Shown: positions 6,621 to 8,791 of the stretch, one piece after another
Layout: each line of letters begins with the position of its first letter
Numbering within the stretch: the first letter of the stretch is position 1
Assembly (NCBI GenBank): GCA_021733705.1
Contig: JAIPKF010000054.1
Span: 1-8,791, forward strand
Direction: 5' to 3'
Length of the DNA stretch: 8,791 bases
From: Chthoniobacterales bacterium
Lineage (GTDB): Bacteria > Verrucomicrobiota > Verrucomicrobiia > Chthoniobacterales > UBA6821
The notes under the pieces: generated by a model
What the model was told of the DNA's origin: nothing
Database searches by the model: none
The model's input: the letters and a program-made list of their open reading frames with translations, nothing else
Made by a program: the position numbers and the translations under genes

Positions 6621-7604
6621 TTAGTAACTCCCCTCTTCAGATGAATTCTTCTTAGGAGGCGGTATTAAAAGGAAACATGTAAATTCAGTATGGTGTCGTT
6701 GTTCATCAGGAAGTGCTGCTGGTGACGCAACGGTAATCAAAACTGTTGCTAGCCCGAATATTTCATGCTGATCGTAACGAGGAGGTTGCGAAGGCTGATG
6801 GGGTAAGGCAGACGAGCATTTTGATGCCGGGCTGTATGTGTACATACTGTCCAAATCAAAATGTGAGTCTAACGCAGCATCCATCTGGCTTCCCGGCCTC
6901 CGTAGGTGATTAGTGTGAAATATCCGGGCTAGCCCCGGCGGGAGAGCCTTTGCAATAGTGATACGAGCAACAGATGCAATATTTTTGTCTCTCAAAGAAT
7001 TTAATGACTCAGCAATGCTTCGTTCACATTGTGGTATTCCACAAGCATCATAGGCTACGACATGTTCTGAGGGACTTGAGAGCTCCACTCTAATGCAGTG
7101 ACTTGGATTATCAATCCAGTCCGAAGAGACTGCAATAATGCCGCTTGGAGAAGTAGCTTTAAGTGTCTCTATAATCCGCTGGGCAATCAAGGAGGCACTC
7201 CTCTTTTGCTCTGCCTCAAAAATAAGGCGTTGAGAAGCGGGCCAAAGATCAAGAATACCTACGAGTGTCATGGCAAGAAGGCTCAATGCGACGAGAACTT
7301 CTAATAAAGAGAATGCTAGCCCGCCTATTTCATACTGATTCTGCTGCGGCTTGCGAACACCTGATGGATACTGCGTCAGCTTCGAATTGCTCCTCGGGCA
7401 GTGTGTCCACACACAGCCGTGCGTCAAAATATGTGTCTGCGTTGACTCGCTCGCTCCCGCTCGTCTCGCCCTTTCAGGGCTGCCTAAAGGCAGTCTCCCC
7501 CGCGGTCTCCCGACCGCCGGTGGTGCCTCATCAGCCTTCGCGGCCCCCTCGTCACGATCCGTATGAAAAATCTGCGCTAAAAAGGAATCATTTCTTATGA
7601 GCAT
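6621..7604 (-). CDS. GspI-like / Verru_Chthon cassette protein B-like pseudopilin with two in-frame repeat insertions
   Basis: This is a minor pseudopilin-like protein of 327 aa, of which about 147 come from repeats. AAGGGG 5 nt before the ATG supports the start at 7604. Residues 1-8 (MLIRNDSF) are unique, and 9-97 are repeat R8 with its GC-rich module. Then comes the prepilin segment LA-FSLLEVLVALSLLAMTLVG (Ala at -1, Glu at +5) and the helix RLIFEAEQKRSASLIAQRI. Residues 225-286 are repeat R7, read in the opposite orientation (LARIFHTNHLRRPGSQ). Excising one repeat period each time gives MLIRNDSFLAFSLLEV and KALPPGLATVLITVASP, both smooth, and a protein of about 180 aa, normal for GspI. The gene starts 117 bp after hrpB and ends 3 bp before the GspJ-like gene. 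The leader of the present protein would be about 98 residues, which prepilin peptidase may or may not accept. Confidence 0.78.
   Translation of the reverse strand: MLIRNDSFLAQIFHTDRDEGAAKADEAPPAVGRPRGRLPLGSPERARRAGASESTQTHILTHGCVWTHCPRSNSKLTQYPSGVRKPQQNQYEIGGLAFSLLEVLVALSLLAMTLVGILDLWPASQRLIFEAEQKRSASLIAQRIIETLKATSPSGIIAVSSDWIDNPSHCIRVELSSPSEHVVAYDACGIPQCERSIAESLNSLRDKNIASVARITIAKALPPGLARIFHTNHLRRPGSQMDAALDSHFDLDSMYTYSPASKCSSALPHQPSQPPRYDQHEIFGLATVLITVASPAALPDEQRHHTEFTCFLLIPPPKKNSSEEGSY
6749..6932 (+). repeat. Palindromic element copy R7, full length, in frame inside the GspI-like gene (180-bp period)
   Basis: Identical CTAG borders (6749-6752 and 6929-6932) are exactly 180 bp apart. The ends are CTAGCCCGAATATTTCATGC and the inverse of CTAGCCCGGATATTTCACAC. 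Orientation A is on the plus strand, so the gene on the minus strand reads it in orientation B (SQMDAALDSHFDLD, ending DQHEIFGLA). It is very similar to R3, with differences concentrated near the two ends. Confidence 0.93.
7316..7580 (-). repeat. Palindromic element copy R8, long form, in the leader of the GspI-like gene (261-bp period)
   Basis: The borders are CTAG (7316-7319) and CTAA (7577-7580), 261 bp or 87 codons apart. The ends are CTAGCCCGCCTATTTCATAC and the inverse of TTAGCGCAGATTTTTCATAC. The 81 bp beyond the standard unit are explained by the GC-rich module at 7440-7524. It is read in orientation A on the coding strand (LAQIFHTDRDEGAAKADE) and has no stop. Confidence 0.88.
7440..7524. 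repeat. Nested GC-rich module, copy 2
   Basis: This is nearly identical to 2716-2809 apart from a roughly 9-bp shortening in the middle (GGGCTGCC TAAA GGCAGTC here). On the coding strand it adds an Arg/Gly/Pro-rich stretch (VGRPRGRLPLGSPERARR) to the GspI-like leader. Confidence 0.8.
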
Positions 7605-7721
7605 TGAAGCCCCTTATCAGAAAAAACCTGCTATTTCAATTTCAAAACGTGCATAGAAACAGAAAATTGAATGTAACAGAAATGCTTCTCGTTTTTCAAA
7701 ATCCATTAGAAGAGACTCTTG
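7605..7721 (-). other. Intergenic gap between hrpB and the GspI-like gene
   Basis: These 117 bp have no repeat and no convincing -35/-10 pair. The only clear signal is AAGGGG (7610-7615 on the minus strand), the probable RBS of the GspI-like gene. Read-through from hrpB or a non-consensus promoter are both possible. Confidence 0.45.
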
Positions 7722-8791
7722 CTACTTCCATTGGTGTTTGGGATAGCGACGGGAGAGTTCTCCTCGAAGCTTGGGATAGGTCTCTTTCCAGAAAGAATTC
7801 AGATCCGAGGTGATTTGAATCGGACGTTTGTTAGGGGCTAAGATTTGCACTGTTATTGGTGCTCTGTTACTGGCAAGCGACGGAATTTTAGTAAGTCCAA
7901 AGAGATCTTGAATAAGTGCACTTAAGCTTACTTCTCCTGTCGGTTTATAGAGCAAGCGTGCTTTGCGACCCGAGGGAAGCAGGTAAAATAAGGGAGCATG
8001 TTTATCAAGAGCGCTACGCTGTGCCGAGGATAAGAGTTTCTCGAGTGCTGGAATAGCTGGACGATCTTTGACCTCTCGATAACTCACAGCCCCTTCGCAC
8101 CAGCGCTCCAGGACCCTCAGACGATCTTCATCACTCCATATTGGTAATGCTAGATCAGGATAAAAATGAGCAACCCATCGAAGGCGATTAATCCAAGCAT
8201 CGACCTCTTCACCCCAAGTAGGAAGGGGTAGATCTCCATCGGCAAGCGCTGCAGCAAGAACATGGCTCGCTTCTAGGGAGGTAGGTGCATCATGGTGAAT
8301 TGATTCTAATACGAGATCACGATAAATTTTCTCTTTTTTCCAAACGACACGGTTTATGGAAGTATCAAAAAATAATTCCTTAGTATCATGAAAATCGTCT
8401 GGAAAGAGGTGTCGTAGCATCGCTTCCTCAATAGCTGTTGCCATCGAGAGTTGAGTGCGAACCTCTCCGCTCCCTTGACCGATTTCAGTGATTTCGGCAG
8501 CAACAAAAAGTCGACTTGACGCAGCAGCACTCTCTTTAACTAAGAGACCACGTCGTCCATGAACAACATCAGAGAGATTCGTTCCCGCTCCACGTCGACG
8601 TGCTACCTGATCGGCAAATCCAAGAAGAATGCATTGGGCAATCATATCGTCAGAGGCAGGAGCGGTCTGAGTATCAAGCCCCTGGGCATGTGCGAGGGAG
8701 CAAAACTGTTCAAAGATTCGATTGGTTTGTCGTGCAGCATCAGCATGGATGGCATATTTACGGCACTGATCGGGGCGAAATTCATGCCGCT
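7722..8791 (-). CDS. hrpB: ATP-dependent RNA helicase-like protein HrpB, C-terminal part
   Basis: HrpB is a cytoplasmic DEAH-box (DExH) helicase of the HrpA/HrpB family, whose bacterial role is poorly defined. The helicase core lies beyond the window; the frame is open to 8791, and the ATG at 8645 is internal. What is visible is the HA2/OB-like region and the HrpB-specific C-terminal domain. ILLGFADQVARRRG (about residues 4-17 after the internal ATG) matches the HrpB 'DR(I/V)ARRRG' motif, LAAALADGDLPLPTW and LFYLLPSGRKARLLY follow, and the end is QILAPNKRPIQITSDLNSFW then YPKLRGELSRRYPKHQWK, the family signature. The stop comes right after KHQWK, whereas relatives such as E. coli HrpB continue with a WPDDP-type tail of some 20 residues. 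No repeat lies in the visible part. Its link to the pseudopilin genes is probably only positional. Confidence 0.94.
   Translation of the reverse strand, partial: RHEFRPDQCRKYAIHADAARQTNRIFEQFCSLAHAQGLDTQTAPASDDMIAQCILLGFADQVARRRGAGTNLSDVVHGRRGLLVKESAAASSRLFVAAEITEIGQGSGEVRTQLSMATAIEEAMLRHLFPDDFHDTKELFFDTSINRVVWKKEKIYRDLVLESIHHDAPTSLEASHVLAAALADGDLPLPTWGEEVDAWINRLRWVAHFYPDLALPIWSDEDRLRVLERWCEGAVSYREVKDRPAIPALEKLLSSAQRSALDKHAPLFYLLPSGRKARLLYKPTGEVSLSALIQDLFGLTKIPSLASNRAPITVQILAPNKRPIQITSDLNSFWKETYPKLRGELSRRYPKHQWK

Noticed and set aside
755..7580. CRISPR array
   Set aside because: The repeats are long, dispersed over nearly 7 kb, in both orientations and inside genes, with no regular spacers.
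7265..7600. 111-codon plus-strand open frame antisense to the GspI-like gene
   Set aside because: It arises because the element is open on both strands (R8 read the other way), extended into the antisense of the prepilin segment.

Overview
The window (8,791 bp, moderate GC) looks like a chromosomal piece of a Gram-negative bacterium of the PVC group, most likely a verrucomicrobial lineage. The GspE fragment has the wording typical of verrucomicrobial PulE/GspE proteins. Three linked minus-strand genes resemble the prepilin-like 'Verru_Chthon cassette' proteins B, C and A, which are functionally similar to the minor pseudopilins GspI, GspJ and GspK. A Chlamydiae-like relative is the main alternative. 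No rRNA, tRNA or CRISPR array was seen.

Layout: on the plus strand, the C-terminal part of a type II secretion/type IV pilus ATPase (3-758) is followed by a secreted thaumatin/beta-1,3-glucanase-like protein (1011-2207). From 2208 to 2862 there is no convincing gene, only repeats and AT-rich DNA. On the minus strand, read right to left, come the C-terminal part of the helicase HrpB (8791-7722), then a tight cluster of GspI-like (7604-6621), GspJ-like (6617-5937) and GspK-like (5931-2863) proteins with gaps of 3 and 5 bp. ATPase and pseudopilins would serve one envelope-spanning secretion or pilus machine, but lie on opposite strands.

The striking content is a family of short mobile-looking repeats, eight loci in under 7 kb. 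The unit has inverted ends close to YTAR-CCCGGATATTTCATA and is flanked by TA-centred tetranucleotides (CTAG, TTAA, CTAA, TTAG). The full unit has a period of exactly 180 bp, or 60 codons. Four insertions lie inside the GspI-like and GspK-like genes, all in frame and in the same codon phase, so they are translated as about 60-87 extra residues each. Two of these sit between the start codon and the prepilin leader. The unit is free of stops in both orientations, and both orientations occur inside genes. Two further copies sit exactly on the stop codons of gspE and the gspK-like gene. Shortened copies (105 and 60 bp periods) and long copies carrying a nested GC-rich module (261 and 271 bp periods) are also present. 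This resembles the Rickettsia palindromic elements (RPEs) in concept, but the sequence is not one I recognise.
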